The position numbers and the translations under genes are program-made. From an uncultured bacterium (GTDB taxonomy: Bacteria; Krumholzibacteriota; Krumholzibacteriia; LZORAL124-64-63), in assembly GCA_937910695.1 (NCBI GenBank), contig CALEMW010000219.1:1-64000 (forward strand): a DNA stretch of 64,000 nucleotides. The letters run 5' to 3'. Below are positions 31,267 to 47,366 of the stretch, one piece after another. The notes under the pieces are model-generated. The model was not told where the DNA came from. It saw only the letters and a list, made by a program, of their open reading frames with translations, and did not search any database. The stretch's first letter is position 1; each line of letters opens with the position of its first letter.

Positions 31267-33177
31267 TCAGCGACGCAGGGTCCACTGGAGACGCCAACGC
31301 ATCTCGCGGCCGCTGGTGTCCCCGTTTTCTTCCTGGACCACGGCGAGGCTGCCGGACGAGAGGGCGCCTTGGTGGTTCAAGACATTGCGGAAGGCGAGGC
31401 CCAGATCGGCGCCCGCCAGACGGAACATCACCAGTGCATGGTGCAGGGTGAGTGCGGGGATGCGATCCGCGGTGCCGGGCAGCCAGGGGTCGGTAGCTTC
31501 GGCGCGGTGTTCTACGTCCCAGCCGAGTTCCAGAATGCCGTCGCCGTGGAAGAATACTCGGGACCAGCGCGCTTCGAGGGCGGCGGAACGTTCCGGCGGC
31601 AGGAACATCGGCAGCACCCGGTCAGGACCGATGTCCAGATTCCAGCCGCGGGCGTCGATACGAGCAGTCAGTCGCAGAAGACCGGACAGCCGGACAGCTC
31701 GAGCAGCGCGCACACCGGCGGTCCAGGAGTCAATGTCGACGCCGTTGGCCCAACGGCCCCAGTGCTCCGCCCTCCCGGCGTCGGTCGCGACGCCTCCCTC
31801 CTCAAGCCAACCGATGCCGTCTCGGGTTCGCCGGGCGGTGGTCGAAGCAGCAAGGTCCAGTCCGACAGCCCTGCCCCGCCATGACAATTCGGCCCGGGTC
31901 GTCCGTTCGAAGTCCAGGTCCGCATCGGGCAGCAGGCGGATGATCCGAGTCGGTGTGGCTGTGGTCCAGGCCGAAGCGAGTTCGTCGCTCCGCGGCATAC
32001 GTCCGCCGTACTCTAGCCCAAGGCGCCAACCATTATCCCGGCTCCCGACCGCCCCGTCGAGACGAGGGCGGACTCCTGTCCGCCGCTGCCAACCGCCGCC
32101 CAGGCCCAGTTCGAATTTCGGACCCATCCCCCACCAGGTTCGAGCCAGCCGACCTTCGGCCTCCTGGCGGGCGGTTCTGTATGCCGGCAGCGATCCAAAG
32201 CCCCACTCAGCCTCACCCAGTTCCGAAACGCGCCAAACCGCCGCTTCCCATGTCGCCGACCAGGAGCCGTCGGTGCGGCGCCAGTTCGCGCGGGCGCTCT
32301 GGCGGCTGGATGTGATCGTCCGCGTAGCCGAATCGATCACCGATTCCGTCAGGAGATCGGAACCGTTGAGGGCGACCCCGAGGTCGAGCACGCCCCGGCC
32401 CGCCGGTACGGTCCAGCCGAAATGCAGGCGCTCACCCCACTGCTCACGCCGCTTCAGATCGAAGGCCGGCAACAACGCTGTGTGGCGGCGGAGACGCTCG
32501 TAGCTCAATCGCAACCGACCACCGTCCGGCTCTCGACGCCAGAGAGAAGTGCGGGCGATCCGGCCCTTGGCTTCCCAGTCGGGCACTGCAGATTCCAGGA
32601 ATCGGCCGTCACCGGGTACAGAGGCATAGGGAGGAGCAGATTCGCTGCTGTAGCTGAAGTCGCGGCCCTTGAAGTCGTGAAGGATCTGCTCGTCGAAATC
32701 GAAGCCCAGAATCCAAGGCGCCTGAGGTGTCCGGTACGACAGGCGGCGCAGGTAGGACTCCTCGACCCCCTTGAAGAATCGCGTATCCAGAACGGCACCG
32801 CTGGTGTCGGCAGGAAACGAATGAAAATTCAGAGTCCCAGCCGAGGCCCACGATGCTGACCCGCCGGTCGATTCCACACCGATCGAGGCGCCCGCCAGCG
32901 AGATGCTCCAGGGATCATCGCTCCACAGGTGGCCGGTGCCGAGAGGAAGTCCGTCGCGACGGAAATCGTAGAGAGGGCCCGCTCCCGGCTCGTGAAGCAT
33001 CATGATGGCCGAGCCGTAGGCCCCGTCGCGGATCGTGGTCCAAGGGGCGTCGAGACGCAGAACGTCGGCGAGGTCGGATGCGAAAGGATTCCAGCTCACC
33101 GGTTTCTCGTCAGCCGTGGCGACATTAGCCACGCCCATCGCCAGAACGACGGTCGCCCATGCACCGAGCTTCCTCAT
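31267..33177 (-). CDS. outer-membrane beta-barrel protein with TonB-receptor plug-like N-terminus
   Basis: Signal peptide; LADVLRLDAPWTTIRDGAYGSAIMMLHE...RRDGLPL...GASIGVESTGGSASWASAGTLNFHS; barrel-like remainder. Confidence 0.55.
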   Translation of the reverse strand: MRKLGAWATVVLAMGVANVATADEKPVSWNPFASDLADVLRLDAPWTTIRDGAYGSAIMMLHEPGAGPLYDFRRDGLPLGTGHLWSDDPWSISLAGASIGVESTGGSASWASAGTLNFHSFPADTSGAVLDTRFFKGVEESYLRRLSYRTPQAPWILGFDFDEQILHDFKGRDFSYSSESAPPYASVPGDGRFLESAVPDWEAKGRIARTSLWRREPDGGRLRLSYERLRRHTALLPAFDLKRREQWGERLHFGWTVPAGRGVLDLGVALNGSDLLTESVIDSATRTITSSRQSARANWRRTDGSWSATWEAAVWRVSELGEAEWGFGSLPAYRTARQEAEGRLARTWWGMGPKFELGLGGGWQRRTGVRPRLDGAVGSRDNGWRLGLEYGGRMPRSDELASAWTTATPTRIIRLLPDADLDFERTTRAELSWRGRAVGLDLAASTTARRTRDGIGWLEEGGVATDAGRAEHWGRWANGVDIDSWTAGVRAARAVRLSGLLRLTARIDARGWNLDIGPDRVLPMFLPPERSAALEARWSRVFFHGDGILELGWDVEHRAEATDPWLPGTADRIPALTLHHALVMFRLAGADLGLAFRNVLNHQGALSSGSLAVVQEENGDTSGREMRWRLQWTLRR

Positions 33178-34469
33178 GAGTTGAGCCTCCGTCCCTCTCG
33201 ATAGACGGCCGCCACGGGGTTGCGCCCCGCGTGGTAGGCCACCAGGCGGTAGTCGTCGGCGTCGAGGATCAGAAAGTCGGCCTGCTTGCCCGGTGCCAGA
33301 GAGCCGACGTCGTGGGCCCGGCCGAGGGCCCAGGCGGCGTTGAGGGTGACGGCGACGAGGGCCTCGGCGGGCGACATCCTCATCTGGGTACAGGCGATGG
33401 ACTGGATCAAGGGCATGGACGGAACGGGGCTGCTGCCTGGGTTGTAGTCGGTCGCCAAGGCCACGGCACAGCCTGCGGCGATCAACTCGCGGGCCGGAGC
33501 ATACTTCTGGAGGCCCAGGGTGAACACCGTGCCGGGCAACAAGACCGCCACGGTGTCTGAGGCTGCCAGGGCGGAGATTCCATCTGCGTCGATGCGGATC
33601 AGATGGTCGGCGGAGTCGGCGCCGAGGCGGGCGGCCAGCGCCGCACCGCCGAACGACGCCAGTTCGTCGGCGTGGACACAGGCCCTCAAGCCCAAGTCCA
33701 GCCCCGTACGCAGAATGGTCTCTGTTTCTTCAAGGTCGAAGACCGTGGGCTCGCAGAACACATCGAGCCGTTCGGCGAGGTGCTCGGCGGCCACCGTCGG
33801 CAGAATCTCCTCGCAGATCAGGGCCACGTATTCCCCGCGTCGGTCCCGATACTCGCCGGGAAGTTCGTGGGCGGCCAGGCAGGTCAGTACGGCCCCCATG
33901 TCGGCCACCCGGGACGCGATGCGCGCCGCACGGAGCATCTTCACTTCATCCTCGAAGCTTAGGCCGTATCCGCTTTTGATTTCAATGGTTGTGGTTCCGA
34001 ACGACCTCAGCTCCAGGAGTCTTTTCACGGTCAGAGCGATGAGATCGTCTTGGGAACGGGTCCGCAGATCAGCTACGGAGGCATGGATACCGCCCCCCGC
34101 AGCGGCGATCTCCAGGTACGTTTCGCCCCGGATCCTTCTCTCGAATTCATCCTGACGTGTCCGTCCGTAAACGGCGTGGGTGTGAGGATCGACCCAACCG
34201 GGCACCACGCAGGCGCCATCGGCATCGACGAGTTCGGTGCTGGAACCCACGACGGCATCGGCGAGAACTCGGTCGCGCGGACCGCAGTCGAGAACCCGCC
34301 CGTCACGGATCACCAGCGCCCCATCGGTGACGATGCCGAGGGATGCCATGCCGTCGCCGCGCCGCGGTCCCGCAACCAGCTCCGGATCATGCAATGTGCA
34401 GAGCTGGCCCACATGGTCGACGACCATGTCCGCCGCAATCCTGTTCAGCGCTTTTTCCTCATGCCTCAT
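33174..34469 (-). CDS. hutI: imidazolonepropionase
   Basis: VVPGWVDPHTHAVYGRTRQDEFERRIRGETYLEIAAAGGGI; KSGYGLSFEDEVKMLR; ATDYNPGSSP. Confidence 0.93.
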   Translation of the reverse strand: MRHEEKALNRIAADMVVDHVGQLCTLHDPELVAGPRRGDGMASLGIVTDGALVIRDGRVLDCGPRDRVLADAVVGSSTELVDADGACVVPGWVDPHTHAVYGRTRQDEFERRIRGETYLEIAAAGGGIHASVADLRTRSQDDLIALTVKRLLELRSFGTTTIEIKSGYGLSFEDEVKMLRAARIASRVADMGAVLTCLAAHELPGEYRDRRGEYVALICEEILPTVAAEHLAERLDVFCEPTVFDLEETETILRTGLDLGLRACVHADELASFGGAALAARLGADSADHLIRIDADGISALAASDTVAVLLPGTVFTLGLQKYAPARELIAAGCAVALATDYNPGSSPVPSMPLIQSIACTQMRMSPAEALVAVTLNAAWALGRAHDVGSLAPGKQADFLILDADDYRLVAYHAGRNPVAAVYREGRRLNS

Positions 34470-34556
34470 GCTTCACTCCGTAGCGATCGTTCAAGAACCG
34501 AGCCGTCCTCTGCAAGGCCGCACCCGGACATCGAGTTCCCCGTATCTCCGACGATC

Positions 34557-41177
<6,621 letters not shown>

Positions 41178-44100
41178 CGTGTTGCCACCCCCTTTGATCG
41201 CCCAAGCGGCGGCTGAAGTGGGACAACGTCACGCTCATCGTGCGGCTCGGATCCCAGGTAAGACGCGTGATCACGTCCACGTTCACACCAGGATAGGGGA
41301 AAAAGAAAGGACGCAAGGCGCCGGCCGCTTCGTCGCTTGCAACATTGGCCCAACGCACCTCCGCAGTGCCGCTCCAGCGGCGGGCCAGGCGCCAGCGGGC
41401 CGAGGGCTTCACGCCCCATTCCCGCTGCTCGACGCCGGAGACGTCGTCACTGCGGCGGGCATGGTCCACGGCGACCGCCAACTGGTTGCCCGGCGCACCC
41501 CGCCAGGTCGGTTCGACTTCATGATGCCAGACGACTGTGCCGTAGGAGCGGTTGCTGCTGAACCCCGTCTCCTCGGTCCTGCGGCGATCGAATTCCCGAC
41601 GGGTCCGCCATCGCACCGCTGTGCTGCGGCCGAGGTTGCGTACGAGAGTGCTCTGATGAGTCCGACGCAGTCGGCGTTCGGGGTGGGTGGCGTACTGGCG
41701 GTCGAGAGTTTCGTCCAGATCGTAGCGCAGGCGGAGGTCCCAGTCCCGGAGGTGTCTCAGAAGGTTGACGTCCTGACGCAGGGAGACTTCACCGAGCACG
41801 GCATCGCGCTCGTCGAAGATCGCGCCGCGGTCGAGACGTAGAAGTCGTCCGGTGTCTTCTGTGCGGCTGCGGCCGCGCGTGGTCAGCCGGGTGAACGTCG
41901 ACCAACCTCCCCACCAGCGGTCATCGCCGAGGACTCCGAAGTCCTGGCGCCAGGTTAGGTCGGCAGTCACCTCCGTGGTCGCCACCAAGCTGTCCGTGCC
42001 GACGGTCACGACCCGATAGTCTCCCAGTTCGTGCCCTACGTAGTCGCCGCCCTGGTTGTAGTCGCCCAGCCGATCCCCGACGAACACGATCTGCCTGTCG
42101 AGCACTTCGGTGCGGCTGTTGTCGACGCCGTAGATCAGGCCCCAATCGCTGCCCAGGGACGGCCAACGGCCGGTCAAACGAACCTTGGCGAGTCGGGTCG
42201 AGAGGTCTGCGCCATCGGGAACGAGGGTCCGACGCCAGGTGCCGTCGGCGTTCAGGCGCATGCCCGCTACAGCGGGCGATCCCAGGCGCCAGTCGACGGT
42301 GCGGGCATCCCGTTCGCGACGCCAGCCGTCGCTGCGTGATGAATCCGCCAGCCCGCGCGCCCAGCCGATCCGCCACGACCATGGTCGTTCTGGAGCCGCC
42401 GCCAGCTCAGCGCCCCAGCGGCGCAGACGCGAACCCTGCGACGATCCCGTGGCAGCCTCGTCCACGTACTCGCGGTGGAGCCAATCCACCGCTGGGCGCA
42501 AGGGGCCGAGTTCGATATCCAGACGATGAGCATCGAGGCTCCTGGTTACTTCAAGGGGGTCACCGCTATCGTTGGCGTCGGCAGCGAGACGCTGATGCCG
42601 CCCGCCGATGCTGCCCAACCGCCATTCCGCCTGCAGATCCAAGGAGTTGGCCTCGAGGTCAGAGCCGTGATCGAGACGGTCCCAGACACCTTTGAGTTCC
42701 AGGCGGCGTCTCCGGTCGCCGACCGTCCACAGAGCGTCGATCTGGGAGAGCGCATCGCGTTCATCGAGGAATCCAACCCGCCGCACACGGTCGCCGAGCC
42801 CCCAGCGTTCGTAGCGGAACAGGTCACGTGCGAGCAGGAAGGGTCGGAATCCGTCGCCAAGATCTTCATGGAGAGCCGCCAACGCGACCTCGCCGCCGGC
42901 GAATCCGTGTTTCCCGGAGTTCAGCGCCGCTCGCCAGGCCCGGCCACCATCATCGCCGTCGTCCCGTGCGGAAAGGACGTTCGCGTCGTAGTCGCTCATA
43001 TGCCACTCGGCAGCGAGCCAGGGTGCAAGGGTGTCGCCGAGGGACGTCTGCAGCGTTACCAGACGTTGGCGCTCCGGGATCTCCAGACGCCGTCCCAGAC
43101 GCCAGGCGCCCTCTCCCGGCCCCCGATAGGCGTAGATGGTCACCCCCGTCTGGGTGAGGGAGTCGACAACGTAATCCCCGTGGCCGACGCCCACGTAATG
43201 GAAGACCGCATCCAGATCCCCGGTGATGGTGTCCCAGACCGCGATCGCCACCCCGGCAGAATCCTCGAGCCTGTAGTGACCGTCGCCGGGCGTCGTCGGT
43301 GTAAGGCCGTTGGTGACGGCCAGCTCGGGATCGTCACCGGCGGCGGCGATGGCATCGCGGTCCTCGTCCGAAAGCTCGCCGTTGCGGGGCCGATCGGGAT
43401 CGTCACCTTCCTGGATCAGCCGCACGCCGAACCGGGCGGCGCCTCCGGCCAGCCGGGCCGTCGCCCCGCCACCGGCCACCGACCTGGCGAAGGGTCCTTC
43501 ACCCTCCTCGTACTCCACGACGATTTCGCTTTCAGCCGTGATCAGCCGCTTGTAGGTGAAGGTCACCGTGCCGCGGATATAGTCCACCACGTAATCGCGA
43601 TCGGCGCCGCGCACGAGCTGCTCACCATCGAGGAACACCCTCTCGGAACCCGCGACGAGGAACAGAACCGCACCGGCGTCGCTTCCCAGGACATAGGGCC
43701 CTTGGTTCGATTCCTGCCCCCGCAGCTGGGCGGTCCGGTACCGGCCGCGTGGAGAACCTGCCAGCAGCTCACCGCCGGCTTCGCCACCCCGTGTCTCGAC
43801 CAAGGCTCCTTGGAGCTTGCGGCGATAATCACCGAAGACGGTCCCGTCACGCCTCGCCACGAAGTCGCCCAGCACGGCCCGCCAGCGGGGCGCCGTCACA
43901 TCCACACGCACACGGTCGATGTCCCGCAGCTCCTCGGTGTTGCCTTCGGGTACGACCGGCAGGTTGTCGTCGCTGAGCACGGCGCGTACGGAAATGTCCT
44001 CGGTCAGGCGCCCGGCGATGTTCAGGCGCAGGTTCTGGTCGACGGTCAATTCGCGTCGCGAGCCCGAAGCCATGCGCACGGTCTTGCTGCCGGTCACGTC

Positions 44101-44563
44101 CAGATCGCCCCAATCGGAGCCGAACGCCTGCCGCTCACCGGACGGCGACAGGGACATTGTGCCCAGGGAATCGAGGGCGGCGGGACGCGTAACGACCGGA
44201 TGGAGCTCGGCCCGGAGAGGCAACGGTGCCGGGTGGTAGCGGTAGGCGAAGACCACCGGCACCTGTTCCTGCTCCCCGGCCAAGGAACGCAGAGCTAGCC
44301 AGAGGCCCCGCGGTTCATCGACGCGAAAATCGACGCCTTGGGTCCACGGCACACCGTTCACACTGGCAGTAAGGGATCCCTCGGCAACCGCACCGTGACG
44401 CAACTCCACGCGGCGGGTCGACGCCGGCAACAGATGAGCTTCGGTGGCTGCGACGGTCAAGCTGGAATCGTTGGACGCTGTGGCGACGGCCTGCGCCGAC
44501 GACAACGACGGCAGCAGTGCCGCGATCAGGAGCGCCTGGATGAGCCGGCGTTCCACAGCGATC

Positions 44564-45664
44564 CTATCGGTAGAGGATGCGGTAGAGCAGGACAGCCTGA
44601 CGGGAACGGTCACTGACCGCCAGGAGACCATCCTCGCTCACCGCGACGTCGATGGGGCCCTCGGGTGACGCCAGCAGACCGAGTTCGGAGCCGACGGAGA
44701 ACAGGTGCTCGAACCCGGCGTCGTACACGTGAACCTTGCCGCTGGCGGGGTCGGCCACGAACAGGTTTCCATATTCGTCGCGGGCCAGGCCCTGGGGCGT
44801 GAGCAGCGGATTGTCGATAGCGAACTCCCCCCCCACTTCCTCGAGGAAGGCGCCCAGCCTGTTGAAGTGCTGCAATCGACGATTCCCCCGGTCGGCGACC
44901 ACGAAGGTGCCGTCGCGCAGGAACACCACGCCGCTCGGATCGCGGAACTGTCCTTGGAAGCTGCCGGTGCCCCCCACCGTCGGTCTCAGATTGAGGAAGC
45001 TGTCCAGGATCAGAATCTGATCCTCCTGGCCGTCGCAGACCACCAGTCCGCCGTCCACGTCCACGTCGAACGACGTCGGCAGCCGGTCATAACCAGGATC
45101 CAGGTAGCGAAAGTCCACAAGCCGGTCCAGGAAGACGCCGTCGAGGTCGTATCGCTGGAGTACATGGCCGTCCATGTCCAGCACCAGAACCAGGAATCCG
45201 TCCACGCGCACGTCGACGGGGCGGGCGTAACGACCGCCGGGCACATTGAACTGGAACCACTCGTTGCGGGACTGATCCCAGCCGTGGATACGGCCACCGA
45301 GTTCGTCGCAGATGTAGAGGGTGCCGTCGTCGCCGAAGGCCAGGCCGCTCAGACCCTCGAAGGGATAGTAGGGGGCCGATCGCTCGTTTTCATGCACGGT
45401 GACGAACTGCAGCGAGACCGGCTGCAGATCCGACTGCCGGTTGGAGTATGAAGCCTCCTGATCCGCCGTCAGCCGCGGATCGATTCCCCGGACGGATCGC
45501 GCTGCGATGTCGGCATCGCTGGAGCCTGCACACCCGCCGAGAACCGCGACGAGACACAGTCCCACCACCGACGCGACCAGGCCGGATCCACCAGGAATCC
45601 GGCCTGTCCCCGCCGATCGTAATGGCCGGTCGCGGAACATCAGAAGCTCCCGGATACGACGCAT
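44564..45664 (-). CDS. NHL-repeat lipoprotein
   Basis: Lipobox LVAVLGGCAG; repeats such as FRDPSGVVFLRDGTFVVADRGNRRLQHFNRLG. Confidence 0.82.
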   Translation of the reverse strand: MRRIRELLMFRDRPLRSAGTGRIPGGSGLVASVVGLCLVAVLGGCAGSSDADIAARSVRGIDPRLTADQEASYSNRQSDLQPVSLQFVTVHENERSAPYYPFEGLSGLAFGDDGTLYICDELGGRIHGWDQSRNEWFQFNVPGGRYARPVDVRVDGFLVLVLDMDGHVLQRYDLDGVFLDRLVDFRYLDPGYDRLPTSFDVDVDGGLVVCDGQEDQILILDSFLNLRPTVGGTGSFQGQFRDPSGVVFLRDGTFVVADRGNRRLQHFNRLGAFLEEVGGEFAIDNPLLTPQGLARDEYGNLFVADPASGKVHVYDAGFEHLFSVGSELGLLASPEGPIDVAVSEDGLLAVSDRSRQAVLLYRILYR

Positions 45665-46422
45665 GCCGTCGCCGAACGACCCAGCACACGACGCGTTTCC
45701 AGATCCAGCCCCAGTCCCCCCACCTCGATCAGGTGCTCGCCCCCCGCATTGCGTACGGCATCGAATGCCGAAACGGCGCGGTTGAGGATGGCGAAGAGGA
45801 TGGTGAAGTCCCGTCTGTCGTAGGCGCGATTCGCATCGGCTCGCAGGATCTTGTAGTTGTCCTGATAGGTCTCGTTGCGCCAGAACCAGGCGTCGGCCTC
45901 TCCGATCAGGCCGCTTGCAACCTGCTGATCGACATCCGCACGGGCGATCATCTCCTGTCCCAAATTGTAATCGTCGCTGGTCATGAACCGACCCACCGAC
46001 CGCCAATACAATTCGCTGTGGGAGCCTTCGACTCCGGCGAAGAGACCGGCGTATTCCTGGTAATCCTCCTCGGCGTGGCGAGCGATGGTGTGGAGGACCA
46101 GGTAACTGGTCCACACACCGGCTTCGATGCCGCCGAAGAGCAGTGCCTTCTGCCGGTCGCCGTTGTAGAGCTGCCCCAGGCCGGGCAACAGCAGCGACAG
46201 GGCGCCGGCCTTGAAGCGACCACCCAGGTTGTTCGGTCCCTGGTAGGATTCGAGCTGCACTCCTCCCACGTCGCCGCCGCCGACTTCCTGCAGGCTCGGC
46301 AAAGAAGAGGCGCCGGCACCGAGAACCGATGACTCGGCGGCGAGGATATCTCCGGCTGTTCCGGTTGTCGCGCCCAGCACCAGGGCGGCGGCACCGATCA
46401 GGAATCCATATTTCAAGTTCAC
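45640..46422 (-). CDS. DUF5683-like exported protein (paralog 1)
   Basis: Signal peptide; FKAGALSLLLPGLGQLYNGDRQKALLFGGIEAG. Confidence 0.65.
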   Translation of the reverse strand: MNLKYGFLIGAAALVLGATTGTAGDILAAESSVLGAGASSLPSLQEVGGGDVGGVQLESYQGPNNLGGRFKAGALSLLLPGLGQLYNGDRQKALLFGGIEAGVWTSYLVLHTIARHAEEDYQEYAGLFAGVEGSHSELYWRSVGRFMTSDDYNLGQEMIARADVDQQVASGLIGEADAWFWRNETYQDNYKILRADANRAYDRRDFTILFAILNRAVSAFDAVRNAGGEHLIEVGGLGLDLETRRVLGRSATACVVSGSF

Positions 46423-46437
46423 CTCGATCTCCCGTCG

Positions 46438-47337
46438 TTAGTAACTGATCGCGACACCGAGACGCGTGCTGGTCAAGCCCCTGGGTTCGGCGATCAGCGC
46501 CACCGGATGTCCGCCGACCTCGAGGGCCGCCACCTGGCCGTCGCTGAACACGCCGCCGAGATAGGCCACCTGGAAGATCGAGAAAATCCGTGTGGCCATG
46601 TTCAGATAGACGAGCTGGTCGCGGCGGTCGAAGGATGCATTGGAATCGGCACGCATGCCGCGGTAGGTAAGACGGTTCCCCGAGACCCGTTGGTCATCCT
46701 TGAGGTAGGACGTCCTGTCTGATCCCCAACTCGACCACACATCCCGATATTCTTCGAAAGAGCGGGGATCGGCGAAGTCGTCCCAGCCGAACACGAACTG
46801 ATCCCATTTTCCCAGGTTCTCGTAGAACTCGCGATAGTCATCGTCGCGAGAGACCCAAAGAGAAAGGTACTCATAATCGTCAGGATGATCTCCCATCGTA
46901 CTGCCGTAATAGTAGGAGCCAGCATAATCGATGGCATTGTTCCCGAATGCATTGGCAAGCTTCGTCTCGCTCCAATGCTCTTCGGCAAAGGCGATGTAGG
47001 CATCGCGCCTCTCTCCGCCCTGGTCGTGATAATGCTTCACGCCGAGCCAGGCGGCGATGTCCACAGCCATCATCGCATAACCGCGCTTGTAGCCCATGGA
47101 GACCTCGCCGAGACCTGGCATGAGGGCCGAGAGCAGGACGGGTTTGAGCAGACCCAGATGATTGACGGTCTCGTAACCGCCGCCTCCGGAACTGCTGCCG
47201 AAATCCGACTGCTGCAACGCCGCCCGCTGCAGGGTCGGTTGCTCGGCGTCGGCACGCTCGAGAAGCCAGCCGGTGTCGGCGGCTGCGGGGGTTCCCGCCG
47301 CAACGAGGATCACCGCCAAAATCATCAGATTCTTCAT
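46438..47337 (-). CDS. DUF5683-like exported protein (paralog 2)
   Basis: MKNLMILAVILVAAGTPAAA signal; KPVLLSALMPGLGEVSMGYKRGYAMMAVDIAAW; shares RAD(A/S)NxxxDRRD with neighbour. Confidence 0.65.
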   Translation of the reverse strand: MKNLMILAVILVAAGTPAAADTGWLLERADAEQPTLQRAALQQSDFGSSSGGGGYETVNHLGLLKPVLLSALMPGLGEVSMGYKRGYAMMAVDIAAWLGVKHYHDQGGERRDAYIAFAEEHWSETKLANAFGNNAIDYAGSYYYGSTMGDHPDDYEYLSLWVSRDDDYREFYENLGKWDQFVFGWDDFADPRSFEEYRDVWSSWGSDRTSYLKDDQRVSGNRLTYRGMRADSNASFDRRDQLVYLNMATRIFSIFQVAYLGGVFSDGQVAALEVGGHPVALIAEPRGLTSTRLGVAISY

Positions 47338-47366
47338 CCGTTCGTCTCCATTCCAGGGGTGGGCTT

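Noticed and set aside
42475-44298. 607-aa plus-strand ORF antisense to the 1161-aa barrel protein
   Set aside because: Codon-phase shadow of the minus-strand gene; no SD, signal or family resemblance.
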